From positions 1 through 64,000 of the forward strand of contig CAYUET010000014.1 in NCBI GenBank assembly GCA_964443875.1: DNA of 64,000 bases, written 5' to 3'. The translations under genes and the position numbers were made by a program. Below, piece after piece: positions 35,636 to 44,161 of the stretch. The first letter of the stretch is position 1, and each line of letters starts with the position of its first letter. Source of the stretch: CAYUET01 sp964443875. Lineage in GTDB: Bacteria > Auribacterota > JAFGBW01. Under the pieces are notes generated by a model, which worked only from the letters and a program-made list of their open reading frames with translations, searched no databases and had not been told where the DNA came from.

Positions 35636-35680
35636 AACTGATTACTTTGTGTTCAAAAGCTGAGAAAGGAACTTTGTTAA

Positions 35681-36763
35681 ATGATGCTCAAAAAACCTGA
35701 GGCTGTTTACGGCCTCCATTTTACTGATAAGGAAATTGAAGACGCTGTCCGCAACAATAAATTACTGACTCTTGATATTGAAACCAGCCGTATCTGCAAT
35801 TTCAAATGTGTTTACTGCTATGCAGGTTCAGGGAAAAAATTAAGCAATGAACTTTCCTTTGATGAGCTCAAAGATGTGATTCTTCAGGCCAAAGATCTGG
35901 AGGTCCGGAATATTACGGTCATCGGAGGAGGCGAACCTTTTCTTTATCCGCATTTCATGGACCTTGTCTCCTTTATCAAAAGTCTGGGGATTCAGGAAAA
36001 TGTCTTTACCAACGGCTCCCTCCTTACCAGGGATCTTGCTCAGGAACTTCTTAAGATGAAAATTCAGCTTGTGGCAAAACTTAACAGCTTAAACCCGGAC
36101 GTGCAGGATTTCCTGTCAGGAGTAAAAGGAGTAGGAACAAAAATTCTGAAGAACCTCGAAATGCTGCAGGAAATCGGCTACAATAAGCATAACATGCTCG
36201 GGGTGGAATCCATCATCTGCAAGCAGAACTACAGTGAAATTCCTTCCATGTGGCGCTGGGCGCGTGACAGGGGAATTATTCCCTATTTTGAAATGATTAC
36301 CTTTCAGGGAAGAGCCAAACAGCATGACCTCAACGTAAAAATTCCGGAGCTGGAACAACTCTTTAAAGAGTTGCTGAAAATCGATGAAGAGAATTACGGC
36401 TTCACCTGGGATCCTCACCCCCCTATTGCAGGTTTAAGCTGTGACCGCCATTACTACAATCTCGTGGTTGCCGCCAACGGCTATGTGACCCCTTGTGTCG
36501 GAGTGGATATAAAAGTCGGAAATGTCCGTCATTCTTCCCTGAAGGACATCATTGCAAAATCTGCAATCCTTCAGTCCATACGCCGCATGAAAGAAAACAT
36601 TCACGGCGCCTGTGCTGTATGCAAACTGGCCGGAGAATGCTATGGGTGCCGCGGCATGGCCTACCACCTGACCGGGGATGTCTTTGCCTCTGACCCACTC
36701 TGCTGGAACAATGAAAAGCATATTGATTTCGATGAAACTGGAAACATCCTTGTACGGAAATAA
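35681..36763 (+). CDS. Radical SAM / SPASM protein
   Basis: 360 residues. The radical SAM cluster motif is CNFKCVYC (C39, C43, C46), with a glycine-rich VIGGGEPFLYP strand for SAM binding. The C-terminal SPASM-type region contains a cysteine series (CVGVDIKVGN, then CAVCKLAGECYGCRG, then C in DPLCWNN) able to hold auxiliary Fe-S clusters. Such enzymes modify peptides or mature enzymes and cofactors. No precursor peptide or partner is adjacent, so the substrate is unknown. A Shine-Dalgarno AAAGGA lies about 11 bases upstream. Confidence 0.88.
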   Translation: MMLKKPEAVYGLHFTDKEIEDAVRNNKLLTLDIETSRICNFKCVYCYAGSGKKLSNELSFDELKDVILQAKDLEVRNITVIGGGEPFLYPHFMDLVSFIKSLGIQENVFTNGSLLTRDLAQELLKMKIQLVAKLNSLNPDVQDFLSGVKGVGTKILKNLEMLQEIGYNKHNMLGVESIICKQNYSEIPSMWRWARDRGIIPYFEMITFQGRAKQHDLNVKIPELEQLFKELLKIDEENYGFTWDPHPPIAGLSCDRHYYNLVVAANGYVTPCVGVDIKVGNVRHSSLKDIIAKSAILQSIRRMKENIHGACAVCKLAGECYGCRGMAYHLTGDVFASDPLCWNNEKHIDFDETGNILVRK

Positions 36764-36766
36764 ATT

Positions 36767-37078
36767 CTATTTATTCCCGCTCTCGTAATCCGCAATTCTA
36801 CGTTCGCTTCTGGCTTCGAGAATATATGGTTTTACGGCTTCATGCAAGGGATGAGTCTGATAGTCCTCCAGGGACTTTCTGTCTTTAAACTCTGAATACA
36901 GGACAATGTCCGCTGAATTATCCGTAGTGCTGAAATCCATTCCTACTTCGAGGCTGATCATCCCCGGAATTTTCCCGTTGAGATCTTCCAGAATCTTTTT
37001 AATGGCGCTCATATTATCTTTTCTTGTTTTTCCATGCGCCTTGTCTTTAAGCTTCCACATCACAATATGCTTGATCAT
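36767..37078 (-). CDS. Dabb (stress-responsive A/B barrel) protein
   Basis: 103 residues that match the Dabb family: MIKHIVMWKLKD at the start, GMISLEVGMDFS in the middle and DIVLYSEFKDRKSLEDYQTHPLHEA near the end. These are small dimeric ferredoxin-like barrels; some are cyclases or oxygenases, but most are uncharacterised. The start at 37078 follows AAAGGGAAATATAAA and is preferred to an upstream in-frame start. It lies 19 bases after the ZIP gene, so they may be co-transcribed. Confidence 0.88.
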   Translation of the reverse strand: MIKHIVMWKLKDKAHGKTRKDNMSAIKKILEDLNGKIPGMISLEVGMDFSTTDNSADIVLYSEFKDRKSLEDYQTHPLHEAVKPYILEARSERRIADYESGNK

Positions 37079-37097
37079 TTTATATTTCCCTTTCGTC

Positions 37098-37907
37098 TTA
37101 TCCCAAAGCGACATCCAGAATCATCATCACCGTAAACCCTGCAATAAATCCCAAAGTCGCAATATCACTATATTTTCCGCCCTGGGACTCCGGAATCAGT
37201 TCCTCCACCACGACAAACATCATGGCCCCTGCGGCAAAAGAAAGAGCATAAGGCAAGAGCGGCTGAATAAATACGACAGCAATGGCGCCAAGTACTGCCG
37301 CCACAACCTCTACAAAACCTGAAAGCTGCCCTACCATGAAACTCTTCAATCTTGAAAAGCCGCTGGCCCTTAAAGGCATGGAAATAGCAAGACCTTCCGG
37401 GAAATTTTGTATTCCGATTCCCAAAGCCAGCGCAATGGCCGAAGCAAGGGAGGCCGATGAAGGATCCGCCCCTATGGCCCCAAAAGCAACACCCACAGCA
37501 AGGCCTTCCGGAATATTATGCAGGGTGACGGCCAGCACCAGAAGTGTCGTACGTTTCCATTTTGTCTTCACCCCCTCTGCATGATCCAGAGGTTCCCCCA
37601 AATGCAAATGAGGAAGAAAACGGTCGGCCAAGCGTAAAAAAGCACATCCCAGTAAAAATCCCGTACAGGCCGGAACCCAGGCCGGGACTGACATTTTTTC
37701 CGCCATTTTGATTGCAGGATCCAGTAAAGACCAGAAACTGGCTGCCACCATGACGCCTGCCGCAAAGCCCAGCATGGAGCTTAATAATTTCTCCTTAACC
37801 TGATTGCTGAAAAACACGATCGAAGCTCCGAAGGCGGTAAATCCCCAGGTAAACAATCCGGCAAAAAAGGCAAGCCAGAGAGGATGGCATTCTTTTAAAT
37901 AGGTCAC
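37098..37907 (-). CDS. ZIP-family divalent metal transporter
   Basis: 269 residues with about eight membrane helices. The metal-site helices read TLHNIPEGLAVGVAFGA (helix IV, HNIPEG) and IGIQNFPEGLAISMPL (helix V, where the first His of HxxPEG is replaced by Gln-Asn, as in the ZupT/GufA group). A His-containing cytoplasmic loop (LPHLHLGEPLDH) lies before helix IV. It imports zinc or a similar metal. It starts with GTG, eight bases after GGAG. Confidence 0.92.
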   Translation of the reverse strand: MTYLKECHPLWLAFFAGLFTWGFTAFGASIVFFSNQVKEKLLSSMLGFAAGVMVAASFWSLLDPAIKMAEKMSVPAWVPACTGFLLGCAFLRLADRFLPHLHLGEPLDHAEGVKTKWKRTTLLVLAVTLHNIPEGLAVGVAFGAIGADPSSASLASAIALALGIGIQNFPEGLAISMPLRASGFSRLKSFMVGQLSGFVEVVAAVLGAIAVVFIQPLLPYALSFAAGAMMFVVVEELIPESQGGKYSDIATLGFIAGFTVMMILDVALG

Positions 37908-37909
37908 TG

Positions 37910-38455
37910 TTATTTCTCCACTGTTCGTTGAAAATTCAGATGAAGCTGTCCGAAAGTCCTGATGTTTTCCCTGTCGAATTCCACCAGCTCCAGAACAGAA
38001 ACCCTGCCTCTTATTTCAAAATCGCTCTGATTCCAGAGTTCAGCCATCTTCAGGCATTCATGAAAATCATCAGAAGTTCCTACCCCTATATTCGGATTTA
38101 AGTCCAGAATTGAAGTCCTCTGGTCTTTCAATTTTCCTGAATACAGCGCTTCCTGTATTTTAATGATCCGGCTCTGTCCTTCATCGGGCACTAAAAACAC
38201 ATTAAAATTTTCATTCGCCCTGTCCTTATTCAATACAGCGCTGCGAAGACAAATTCCAAAGGAAAAAAAAGGCTCTGACCGGCTTTGTATTTCGTCTTTA
38301 AAGTCTTTTTCTGAAAGAGGGCTGTCAGAAATCAAAAGGGTAAAATGCGGTCGTACCCTTTTAAAAAATAAAACATCATATTTTTCCCTAAAAGCCTGGA
38401 TACGCTTAAAATCCGTTTCATTCAGTTCCGGGTAAGCCAAAACAAGTTTTGCCAT
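37910..38455 (-). CDS. 2H-phosphoesterase-like protein, one catalytic His replaced
   Basis: 181 residues resembling the 2'-5' RNA ligase/LigT (2H) superfamily: the first motif is RPHFTLL (H37, T39). The second, expected as PHIxxG, reads NPNIGVGTS, with N122 in place of His. If the alignment is right, the protein has only half of the catalytic pair and may bind rather than cleave its substrate. The start at 38455 follows GGAAGG and is chosen over an in-frame start eight codons upstream that would overlap the neighbouring gene. It begins between the ZIP gene and a helix-hairpin-helix gene, two bases from each. Confidence 0.65.
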   Translation of the reverse strand: MAKLVLAYPELNETDFKRIQAFREKYDVLFFKRVRPHFTLLISDSPLSEKDFKDEIQSRSEPFFSFGICLRSAVLNKDRANENFNVFLVPDEGQSRIIKIQEALYSGKLKDQRTSILDLNPNIGVGTSDDFHECLKMAELWNQSDFEIRGRVSVLELVEFDRENIRTFGQLHLNFQRTVEK

Positions 38456-38457
38456 GA

Positions 38458-38706
38458 TCAATCCTTCCAGTTCCACCACTTTAATTTTTTCTGATCATAC
38501 TCCCTATTTTCCGCATAATACTTAACCAGCCTGAAAACATAAAGCACACAGAGATCCTGTTTTAAGTGAGTCATTTCACATAAACGGAAATACATCTCCT
38601 GGGGATCACAGCCTTTTAAGTCCTCTACGCAGCGGTATCCCAAGAGCAGAAGATCCTTCTTCATGGCTTTTCCGACCCCCGGAATCTCAAGCAAATCTCT
38701 TTCCAT
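38458..38706 (-). CDS. Helix-hairpin-helix protein (Cdd1-like)
   Basis: 82 residues that fit the Cdd1/pathogenicity-locus family (PF11731): a helix-hairpin-helix LLEIPGVGKAMKKDLLLLGY, then VEDLKGCDPQEMYFRLCEM, the Cys-containing LCVLYVFRLVKYYAEN and the ending KLKWWNWKD. The HhH suggests nucleic-acid contact, but no activity has been assigned. GGGG is five bases before the ATG. It is the first gene of a leftward series with the 2H-like and ZIP genes. Confidence 0.88.
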   Translation of the reverse strand: MERDLLEIPGVGKAMKKDLLLLGYRCVEDLKGCDPQEMYFRLCEMTHLKQDLCVLYVFRLVKYYAENREYDQKKLKWWNWKD

Positions 38707-38782
38707 AATTCCCCATGATCTTAAAAAACTCTATTTTAGGGATATTTGCAGACAAGGCAAGAAGGATTAAATCCGAGAATAT

Positions 38783-38818
38783 AAAAAAAAGCCCTGCTTG
38801 AAATTTCATACAGGGCTT
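38783..38818 (-). terminator. Rho-independent terminator after accD
   Basis: On the minus strand GCCCTG and CAGGGC pair around an inner palindrome TGAAATTTCA, followed by eight T. It ends the mreB-tRNA-gatCAB-accD series. Confidence 0.92.
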
Positions 38819-38839
38819 AATATTTATTTGATAAAAAAA

Positions 38840-39703
38840 TTACGCCACTCCGGCGATTTTGGAAGGCAACTTACAGAGAATGGAAAGAATCTGACTCACT
38901 TCCTTGACCAGATTTTTCCTGTGTGTAACGCGGTCAATCATTCCGTGTTTTAAAAGATATTCGGACTTCTGAAAACCCTGGGGCAGATCCTGTCTTACGG
39001 TCTGCTTGATAACGCGGGGCCCAGCAAAGCCGATCAAGGCATCCGGTTCAGCAATAATGACATCCCCCAGAGAGGCAAAGGAAGCCATCACACCTCCCAT
39101 GGTCGGATTGGTTAAAATAGAAATAAAGGGCACTCCGGCCTGAGCCAGATGAGCAAGAGCGGCGGAAGTTTTAGCCATCTGCATGAGCGAGTAGCAGCCT
39201 TCATACATTCTGGCTCCTCCCCCTGAACCGGAAACAATCACCACAGGAATTTTTTTCTCGATTCCGCGCTCAATGCAGCGTGTAATCTTTTCACCCACGA
39301 CAGAACCCATGCTGCCCATGATAAAACGGGAATCCGTTACGGCAAATGAGGTGGTTATCCCCTGGATATCGCCGATCCCGGCAATCGCCGCTTCCTTAAG
39401 TCCGGTGGCTTTCTGGTCTTCAGCGAGCTTATCCATATAACTTTTAGGCCCCTTGAATTCAAGAGGGTCAACGGTCGTCAGATCTTTGTCATATTCATTA
39501 AATGTACCCTGGTCAATCATCTGGTGAACACGTTCCCAGGCCCCCATGGTGAAGTGATATTCACATTTCGGGCAGGTCTTGGCATTATTGTCGACCTCTT
39601 TATTATAAACGGTCTGTTCACATTTCGGACATTTGGTAAAAAGTCCGTTGGGAATGATCTTCTTGCTGGTAAAAGGATTGAATTTTACACCGAAAATATT
39701 CAT
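38840..39703 (-). CDS. accD: Acetyl-CoA carboxylase carboxyltransferase beta subunit
   Basis: 287 residues. A zinc ribbon has C25, C28, C44 and C47 (CPKCEQ...CPKCEY), followed by the crotonase-like carboxyltransferase fold with VIVSGSGGGARMYEG, FISILTNPTMGGVMASFASLGD and AEPDALIGFAGPRVI. It acts with AccA to carboxylate acetyl-CoA for fatty-acid synthesis; accA is not in the window. It overlaps gatB by ATGA, a slightly unusual pairing of lipid and translation genes. Confidence 0.97.
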   Translation of the reverse strand: MNIFGVKFNPFTSKKIIPNGLFTKCPKCEQTVYNKEVDNNAKTCPKCEYHFTMGAWERVHQMIDQGTFNEYDKDLTTVDPLEFKGPKSYMDKLAEDQKATGLKEAAIAGIGDIQGITTSFAVTDSRFIMGSMGSVVGEKITRCIERGIEKKIPVVIVSGSGGGARMYEGCYSLMQMAKTSAALAHLAQAGVPFISILTNPTMGGVMASFASLGDVIIAEPDALIGFAGPRVIKQTVRQDLPQGFQKSEYLLKHGMIDRVTHRKNLVKEVSQILSILCKLPSKIAGVA

Positions 39704-41124
39704 GCTGTTAATGCCTTCTTTAAAAGTTCATTGACCATCTGCGGACTGGCTTTCCCCTTGGAGGCCTTCATCACCTGTCCCACAAGCGCCCCCATGGCTC
39801 TCTCTTTACCGCCCTTATAATCCGCAACAATCTGCTGATTGGATTGCAGAACATCCTGTATGATTTTTTCAATAGCGCCTGTATCTGAAATAACCGTGAG
39901 GCCCTTTTCTTCAACAATGACGGCCGGCGATTTTCCGCTTTCAAACATCAGAGGCAGAACATCCTTGGCTATTTTTCCGGAAATTTTCCCGTTTTCAATC
40001 AGGTTGATGAGCTCCGCCAGAGCCTTGGGCGTAATAGGCGACTGCGCAGCTGTCAGGTTCCGGTTGTTAAGCTCTCTTGTCAGCTCGCTCATCATCCAAT
40101 TGCTAATCAATTTATAATTGGAACAAAGTTTTGCGCATTCTTCAAAATAGTTGGCCGTCACAAGCTCTGCTGTCAAAAGGGAGGCATCGTAATCCGATAA
40201 GCTATACTGCGAAACAAAGCGCGCCGCTTTGTCATCCGGATGCTCCGGCATCTCTTTTCTGACTTCCTCGATCAGGGCATCGCTGATCACGATAGGAGCC
40301 AGATCCGGCTCAGGAAAATAGCGGTAATCATGCGCTTCTTCTTTGGAGCGCATGGTGCGTGTCTTTCCTGTCGAAGCATCAAACAAACGTGTTTCCTGAA
40401 CCACACGTCCGCCTTCTTTTAAAACCTGAATCTGCCTTTCAATTTCAAAATCAATGGCTTTCTGCACATAACGGAAGGAATTGACATTTTTAATTTCAGT
40501 CTTGGTCCCCAGTTTGGTTTCCCCTTTGGGGCGAACCGACACATTGGCATCACAGCGCAGAGACCCTTCCTCCATATTGCAGTCCGAAATATCCCCGTAC
40601 TCCAGAATCTGCTTGATCTTTTTAAGATAAAGATAGGCATCTCCTGAGCTGAAAATATCCGGTTCACTCACGATTTCCAGTAAAGGAACACCGGTTCTGT
40701 TATAATCCACCAGGCTTCCGGATTCCCCGTGCATGAGTTTGCCCGCATCCTCTTCCATATGCACACGGGTAATGTGAATGTCCTTGGGACCGGTTTCCGT
40801 CATAATCGTCACCTTTCCGCTGACACCGATGGGCCTGTCAAACTGGGAAATCTGATAGGCTTTGGGAAGATCCGGATAAAAATAATTTTTACGGTCCATC
40901 TTATTAAAACGGTTGATGGCAAAATGCATCATCAACGAAGTCTTGACGGCTCTGCGGACCACATCTTCGTTCATTACCGGCAACACCCCGGGATAACCCA
41001 GGCACACAGGACAAACCTGTGTATTCGGCGGCTTTCCAAATTCCGTGGAGCAGTTGCAGAAAATTTTTGATCTGGTTTTAAGCTGAGTATGTACTTCAAG
41101 ACCGATAACAGGTTCAAATTCCAT
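39700..41124 (-). CDS. gatB: Asp/Glu-tRNA amidotransferase subunit B
   Basis: 474 residues. The start MEFEPVIGLEVHTQLKTRSK is diagnostic; the kinase-like body includes CPVCLGYPGVLPVMNEDVV and NRTGVPLLEIVSEPD, and the C-terminal YqeY-like tail ends GQVMKASKGKASPQMVNELL. With GatA and GatC it converts Glu-tRNA(Gln), or Asp-tRNA(Asn), to the amide form. It follows gatA by seven bases. Confidence 0.98.
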   Translation of the reverse strand: MEFEPVIGLEVHTQLKTRSKIFCNCSTEFGKPPNTQVCPVCLGYPGVLPVMNEDVVRRAVKTSLMMHFAINRFNKMDRKNYFYPDLPKAYQISQFDRPIGVSGKVTIMTETGPKDIHITRVHMEEDAGKLMHGESGSLVDYNRTGVPLLEIVSEPDIFSSGDAYLYLKKIKQILEYGDISDCNMEEGSLRCDANVSVRPKGETKLGTKTEIKNVNSFRYVQKAIDFEIERQIQVLKEGGRVVQETRLFDASTGKTRTMRSKEEAHDYRYFPEPDLAPIVISDALIEEVRKEMPEHPDDKAARFVSQYSLSDYDASLLTAELVTANYFEECAKLCSNYKLISNWMMSELTRELNNRNLTAAQSPITPKALAELINLIENGKISGKIAKDVLPLMFESGKSPAVIVEEKGLTVISDTGAIEKIIQDVLQSNQQIVADYKGGKERAMGALVGQVMKASKGKASPQMVNELLKKALTA

Positions 41125-41131
41125 ATGAGAC

Positions 41132-42589
41132 CTACACTACGATTTGAGGTTTATTAAAATTAAAATGCTGTTCAAACTGATATGCAGCATTTAAAAGTTC
41201 TGATTCCTTAAGTGAGGGCCCGATGAGCTGTACGCCCACAGGCATTTTCTTTTCATCTGTTCCGCAGGGAACCACAATGGCCGGCAGACCCGCTAAATTT
41301 ACAGAAACAGTAAAAACATCCGAAAGATACATGCTGATGGGATCCTTCACCTTCTCACCGATTTTAAACGCCGTATAAGGCGATGTCGGCGTCAAAAGCA
41401 TATCCACCTTCTGAAAGACCTGATCAAAATCATTTTTTACGAAGGTTCTTGCCTTCTGGGCTTTCAGATAATAAGCGTCATAATATCCTGAAGAAAGAAC
41501 AAATGTCCCCAGAATAATCCTGCGTTTCACCTCCATGCCGAATCCTTCTGTTCTGGATTTGACATATAACTCGTGCAGATTTCTGGGGTCAGGAGTTCTT
41601 CTTCCATACCTGACGCCGTCAAAACGGGCAAGATTGGCGGATGCTTCAGCGGTAGCCAGGATGTAATAAGCGGCAATGGCGTATTCCGTATGGGGAAGAG
41701 AAACTTCCACAAGCTCGGCGCCAAGAGCCTGAAATTGTTTTTTTGCGGCTTCAATACATTGAAGCGTTCCGGAATCAATTCCGTCTGTGAAATATTCTTT
41801 CGGTAGCCCGATTTTTAATCCCCTGATACTCTTGTTCAGGGACGCCTTATAATCAGGAATTGCGCAGGGAAACGACGTAGAATCCCTTTGATCATGCCCA
41901 GCAATGGCCTGAAGGAGGGTTGCCGCATCTTTCACATTGTTCGCAAAAGGGCCGATCTGATCCAGAGAGGAGGCGTACGCTACAAGTCCGAAACGGCTTA
42001 CCAGCCCATAAGTCGGCTTCATCCCGACGACTCCGCAAAAAGAAGCCGGAAGGCGGATGGAGCCTCCGGTATCAGAGCCCAGGGAAACAGGTACCTGTCC
42101 TGCGGCAACCGCAACGGCACTGCCTCCGCTGGAACCTCCGGGAACCTTGTCCAAGTCAAAGGGATTTCTGACCTTCACAAAAGCATTATTTTCACAGGAA
42201 GAGCCCATGGCGAATTCATCCATGTGGCAGGATCCCATGATTACGGCTGATGCGGCTTTAAGTCTGTCCCCCATCGCTCCGTCATAGGGAGAGACATAAT
42301 TTTCAAGAATTTTTGAACCGCAGGTTGCGGGAATTCCCTTCACGCACATATTGTCTTTCAAAGCCACGGGGATTCCCCAGAGCAAAGGGGCATTTTCAGG
42401 CATTCCGGCCTGGTCCAGGGCTTCGGCCTGGCTTAAGACTTCCTTTTGGTTCACATAGGCAAAATCATTCAGGCTGGAATTTGTTTTTTCAATCCGGCCA
42501 AGATACTGGCTGACGACTTCTTTCACCGAAACTTTTTTTGAACGGTAAAGAGAATGGAGTTCTTCAATGGTATAAGGGGAAGGATTCAT
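41132..42589 (-). CDS. gatA: Asp/Glu-tRNA amidotransferase subunit A
   Basis: 485 residues of the amidase-signature family. The Ser-cis-Ser-Lys triad is K78 (PVALKDNMCVKG), S153 (GGSSGGSAVA) and S177 (GSDTGGSIRLP). It frees ammonia from glutamine for transamidation. It begins a few bases after gatC. Confidence 0.98.
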   Translation of the reverse strand: MNPSPYTIEELHSLYRSKKVSVKEVVSQYLGRIEKTNSSLNDFAYVNQKEVLSQAEALDQAGMPENAPLLWGIPVALKDNMCVKGIPATCGSKILENYVSPYDGAMGDRLKAASAVIMGSCHMDEFAMGSSCENNAFVKVRNPFDLDKVPGGSSGGSAVAVAAGQVPVSLGSDTGGSIRLPASFCGVVGMKPTYGLVSRFGLVAYASSLDQIGPFANNVKDAATLLQAIAGHDQRDSTSFPCAIPDYKASLNKSIRGLKIGLPKEYFTDGIDSGTLQCIEAAKKQFQALGAELVEVSLPHTEYAIAAYYILATAEASANLARFDGVRYGRRTPDPRNLHELYVKSRTEGFGMEVKRRIILGTFVLSSGYYDAYYLKAQKARTFVKNDFDQVFQKVDMLLTPTSPYTAFKIGEKVKDPISMYLSDVFTVSVNLAGLPAIVVPCGTDEKKMPVGVQLIGPSLKESELLNAAYQFEQHFNFNKPQIVV

Positions 42590-42594
42590 AAGTG

Positions 42595-42894
42595 TTAAAC
42601 CTCCTGAATAACCGCAGGAACTTTAAAAAACACCCCGTCCTGTTCCGGAGCCAGCTTTAAAAAGTCTTCACGGGAAAATTGAACTTTTACCTCGTCTTTG
42701 CGGGTCACGTTCTCGACTGGCAAAATATGGGCTGTCGCTTTGACGGAAGAGGTGTCCAGAGAATTCAGTTTTTCAACAAAATGCAGAATTTCCCCGATCT
42801 GGCCGGCAAACTCTTTTTTCTGTTCAGGCGGAATCTCCAGCATGGCCAGTTTTTCCGTGTATTCAACAAGTTTTACATAATCCGTATCCGTCAT
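42595..42894 (-). CDS. gatC: Asp/Glu-tRNA amidotransferase subunit C
   Basis: 99 residues, as usual for GatC: YVKLVEYTEKLAMLEIPPEQKKEF, then ILHFVEKLNSLDTSSVKAT, and a tail typical of the belt that wraps GatA. The ATG at 42894 follows GGAGGAG with a six-base spacer and is chosen over a start ten codons upstream. It follows tRNA-Arg on the same strand by about 57 bases. Confidence 0.95.
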   Translation of the reverse strand: MTDTDYVKLVEYTEKLAMLEIPPEQKKEFAGQIGEILHFVEKLNSLDTSSVKATAHILPVENVTRKDEVKVQFSREDFLKLAPEQDGVFFKVPAVIQEV

Positions 42895-42951
42895 AAGAGT
42901 CTCCTCCATCAAAAACATGAACATCTTAAATCAAGTCTCATCAAAGAAATA

Positions 42952-43025
42952 CACGCCCGACAGGATTCGAACCTGTGACCCTCGGATTAGAAATCCGATG
43001 CTCTATCCAGCTGAGCTACGGGCGC
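42952..43025 (-). tRNA. tRNA-Arg (anticodon TCT)
   Basis: Minus-strand cloverleaf: acceptor GCGCCCG with CGGGCGT (one G-T pair), anticodon stem TCGGA/TCCGA and loop TTTCTAA, placing TCT at 34-36. T loop TTCGAAT. No encoded CCA. It lies nine bases after the mreB stop and upstream of gatC on the same strand, so it may be released from a common transcript. Confidence 0.95.
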
Positions 43026-43034
43026 ATATAAAAT

Positions 43035-44069
43035 TTATTTGGATAGGGAAGAAACGACTTTCTTAAGAAGATTCAGATCTTCAAGAACCTTGCCGGCCCC
43101 TTTGGCCACAGCGGTTAAAGGATCTTCAGCCACAGTGACTTTGAGCCCTGTTTTTTCCTCCAGAAGCCTGTCCAGTCCTCTTAAAAGAGCGCCGCCTCCG
43201 GCGAGAACGACTCCCTTATCCACAAGGTCAGCGGCTATTTCAGGAGGGCACACGTCGAGGGTAGTACGAACCGTACTCACAATCGATGTCACGCCTTCAG
43301 AAAGGGCCTGTCTGATTTCCTCTGAATTGATAAAGAGCGTTTTAGGCAAACCTGTAATCTGATCGCGGCCTTTGACTTCCATGGAAAGTTCCTCTTCAAG
43401 AGGATAGGCTGAACCGATCTGAATTTTAATACTTTCAGCCGTTCTTTCACCAATCATCAAACTATACGTATATTTCATATATTGAGAAATAGATTCTGTC
43501 AGGTGATCGCCGGCTACACGTGTGGATTTGCTGGCCACTATTCCCGCGAGGGAAATAATCGCCACATCCGTCGTTCCGCCTCCGATATCGATAATCATAT
43601 TCCCGGAAGGCTCCTGAACCGGAAGCCCAACACCGATCGCAGCAGCCATAGGCTCCTTAATCAGATAAACCTCACGGGCGCCCGCTTTGATCGCAGAATC
43701 ATAAACGGCCTTTTCCTCCACGGGCGTAATTGCCGAAGGCACACCAATGACCGTTCTGGGCCTCGGTTGAAAAAAGGACGTGGAGTGTGCTTTTTTAATA
43801 AAATAACGCAGCATGGCTTCTGTCACTCTGAAATCAGCAATCACCCCGTCTCTCAGGGGACGAACGGCTGTAATATTTCCGGGTGTTTTACCCAGCATGC
43901 GCTTGGCTTCTTCTCCGACGGCGACAACATTAAATGTACCGGACTGGATAGCCACTACGGAAGGTTCATTCAAGATGATGCCTTTCCCTTTCACAAAAAC
44001 AAGGGTATTTGCTGTACCGAGGTCAATCCCCATATCATTGGAAAAAAATCCGCTTAATATATGAAACAC
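43035..44069 (-). CDS. mreB: Rod shape-determining protein MreB
   Basis: 344 residues of the actin-like MreB. The N-terminus FSNDMGIDLGTANTLVFVKG contains phosphate loop 1; other marks are MIDIGGGTTDVAIISL (phosphate loop 2) and GVVLAGGGALLRGLDRLL (adenosine motif). It organises lateral wall synthesis, so the cell is probably rod-shaped or curved. The start is GTG, judged by the family's typical opening; AAAGGA lies about 11 bases upstream. TTGACA and the small inverted repeat TGACACTTTTTGTCA (44129-44143) lie upstream, but no clear -10 box could be chosen. mreC/mreD are not adjacent. Confidence 0.97.
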   Translation of the reverse strand: MFHILSGFFSNDMGIDLGTANTLVFVKGKGIILNEPSVVAIQSGTFNVVAVGEEAKRMLGKTPGNITAVRPLRDGVIADFRVTEAMLRYFIKKAHSTSFFQPRPRTVIGVPSAITPVEEKAVYDSAIKAGAREVYLIKEPMAAAIGVGLPVQEPSGNMIIDIGGGTTDVAIISLAGIVASKSTRVAGDHLTESISQYMKYTYSLMIGERTAESIKIQIGSAYPLEEELSMEVKGRDQITGLPKTLFINSEEIRQALSEGVTSIVSTVRTTLDVCPPEIAADLVDKGVVLAGGGALLRGLDRLLEEKTGLKVTVAEDPLTAVAKGAGKVLEDLNLLKKVVSSLSK

Positions 44070-44161
44070 CTGAACATATCCTTTCTAAAAATATAAAAAG
44101 ACAAAATTTTTCGGGATACTGCTTTATATGACACTTTTTGTCAATTAATAATTTTTTGTCC

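Noticed and set aside
44116..44144. Full mreB promoter
   Set aside because: TTGACA is present but no acceptable -10 hexamer lies at 16-18 bases; the only TATAAA is ten bases away.
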